Shown: positions 5,602-5,879 of the stretch, one piece after another | Numbering within the stretch: position 1 is the stretch's first letter | Layout: each line of letters starts with the position of its first letter | NCBI GenBank assembly: GCA_013204685.1 | Contig: JABMSC010000128.1 | Coordinates: 1-5,879, forward strand | Length of the DNA: 5,879 nucleotides | DNA from: Candidatus Omnitrophota bacterium | Lineage (GTDB): Bacteria; Omnitrophota; Gorgyraeia; Tantalellales; Tantalellaceae | Reading direction: 5' to 3' | The notes under the pieces: model-generated | The model's database searches: none | What the model was told of the DNA's origin: nothing | What the model saw: only the letters and a program-made list of their open reading frames with translations | Made by a program: the position numbers and the translations under genes

Positions 5602-5610
5602 GGAGCATTT

Positions 5611-5639
5611 TTTATAGCACATATAGTGGGTAGTGTCAA
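5611..5639 (-). promoter_or_regulatory. Sigma-70-type promoter of the purB operon
   Basis: On the minus strand a perfect -35 hexamer TTGACA (5634-5639) is followed, after exactly 17 bases, by the -10 hexamer TATAAA (5611-5616). The bases TGC directly before the -10 give an extended -10 element. Transcription would start near base 5604, leaving a leader of about 59 bases before purB. It lies after the terminator of the tRNA gene, so purB and following genes should form a separate transcript. The near-consensus strength suggests high basal expression unless a repressor acts. Confidence 0.8.
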
Positions 5640-5700
5640 TGGGGTTGGGGATCGGAAGACAGAATATGTCATTTGTACCGTTTTTGACGAAGAAATATCA

Positions 5701-5725
5701 CTGCGATCCGCTTAGCGGATTGCAG
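5701..5725. repeat. 25-base imperfect palindrome upstream of the purB promoter
   Basis: CTGCGATCCGC (5701-5711) and GCGGATTGCAG (5715-5725) pair at ten of eleven positions around the three-base loop TTA. The palindrome lies between the tRNA terminator and the purB promoter. With the bases before it (GTCATT at 5668-5673, GACGAAG at 5686-5692) it resembles, loosely, a dispersed bacterial intergenic repeat of the type GTCATTGCGAG...GACGAAGCAATC. The palindrome is seen directly; membership of a repeat family is inferred. Confidence 0.55.
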
Positions 5726-5743
5726 GCCAAAGTTAAAGGGCAC

Positions 5744-5779
5744 AAAAAAAAAGGCGCATACTCGTCATATGTGCCTTTT
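5744..5779 (-). terminator. Rho-independent terminator of tRNA(fMet)
   Basis: In the minus-strand transcript AAAAGGCACATA (5768-5779) pairs with TATGCGCCTTTT (5749-5760) at eleven of twelve positions around a seven-base loop. The transcribed tract of nine T residues (5744-5752) begins within the distal arm and runs beyond it. It begins five bases after the tRNA CCA end. This is a textbook intrinsic terminator and separates the tRNA transcript from the pur operon. The A/T-rich flanks on the other strand could give weak termination in the opposite direction too. Confidence 0.92.
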
Positions 5780-5784
5780 AATTT

Positions 5785-5859
5785 TGGTTGCGGGGGAGGG
5801 AATCGAACCCCCGACCTTGAGGTTATGAGCCTCACGAGCTACCTCTGCTCCACCCCGCG
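5785..5859 (-). tRNA. Initiator tRNA-fMet (anticodon CAT)
   Basis: A 75-base cloverleaf reads on the minus strand. The acceptor stem is CGCGGGG/CCCCGCA with the C1xA72 mismatch that marks bacterial initiators and permits formylation. The D stem is GAGC/GCTC with the initiator-type A11-U24 pair. The anticodon loop is CTCATAA with CAT at 5825-5827. The T loop is TTCGATT, the T stem has one G-U pair, and A73 and CCA are encoded. Two features are unusual. The anticodon stem TGAGG/CCTCA has A29-U41 in place of the first of the three G-C pairs typical of initiators. The D loop has seven bases (AGAGGTA), shorter than the nine in E. coli. The identity as initiator is nonetheless firm. Confidence 0.97.
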
Positions 5860-5872
5860 TTAAATGCAAACC

Positions 5873-5878
5873 ATTATG
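5873..5878 (-). promoter_or_regulatory. Possible -10 element of the tRNA(fMet) promoter
   Basis: CATAAT on the minus strand lies 13 bases before the 5' end of the mature tRNA. It matches the -10 consensus at five of six positions. Any -35 hexamer would be outside the window, so this call is tentative. Confidence 0.3.
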
Positions 5879-5879
5879 A

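Noticed and set aside
5546..5604. Purine riboswitch or PurR/PurBox operator in the purB leader
   Set aside because: The leader of about 59 bases is too short and A/T-rich for a purine riboswitch, and I see no match to the known purine repressor sites.
5440..5715. Plus-strand open frame across the purB 5' end and promoter region
   Set aside because: It is antisense to the conserved purB N-terminus and covers the promoter; there is no sign of coding selection.
5633..5863. Plus-strand open frame ending in a GCGGGNRTPD-type peptide
   Set aside because: The end is the antisense translation of the tRNA gene, a common annotation artefact, and the rest covers the terminator.
1..5879. A novel multi-gene defence or accessory system
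   Set aside because: Every gene belongs to a well-known housekeeping family; only the intergenic repeats are unusual.

Overview
The window holds one co-directional set of housekeeping genes, all read from the minus strand (right to left). In transcription order it contains an initiator tRNA(fMet) with its own terminator, a sigma-70-type promoter, purB, purM, purD, purE, a low-molecular-weight phosphatase gene, rpiB, and the first 89 codons of glyA, which runs off the left edge. No convincing gene lies on the plus strand.

By region on the plus coordinates: 1-268 is the 5' part of glyA. 269-352 is a spacer with a heptanucleotide repeat that also supplies the rpiB stop codon. 353-814 is rpiB, 840-1304 the phosphatase, 1314-1811 purE and 1825-3102 purD, packed with spacers of 9 to 25 bases. 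3103-3167 is a spacer with a short heptanucleotide repeat and the purD ribosome-binding site. 3168-4169 is purM. 4170-4252 is filled by a long hairpin made of inverted heptanucleotide repeats. 4253-5545 is purB. 5546-5784 holds the purB ribosome-binding site, a strong promoter, a separate 25-base palindrome and the tRNA terminator. 5785-5859 is tRNA(fMet).

The genes form a metabolic unit. PurD, PurM, PurE and PurB catalyse four steps of de novo IMP synthesis, and PurB also acts in AMP synthesis. RpiB supplies ribose-5-phosphate, the precursor of PRPP. GlyA makes glycine, which PurD consumes, and methylene-tetrahydrofolate, the source of the formyl groups used by the pathway. The phosphatase-rpiB-glyA order matches the ywlE-ywlF-(ywlG)-glyA order known from Bacillus subtilis and similar clusters in other bacteria, here joined downstream of pur genes.

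The organism is a bacterium of moderate G+C with good Shine-Dalgarno sequences and a CCA-encoding initiator tRNA. The short (about 430 residue) B. subtilis-like PurB, the Lys-rich protein tails and the intergenic heptamer repeats suggest an uncultured lineage. Candidatus Omnitrophota or a related group is my guess, at low confidence. No new multi-gene system is visible. The unusual content is in the spacers: three of them carry 7-base-period repeats, two of which fold into inverted-repeat hairpins.
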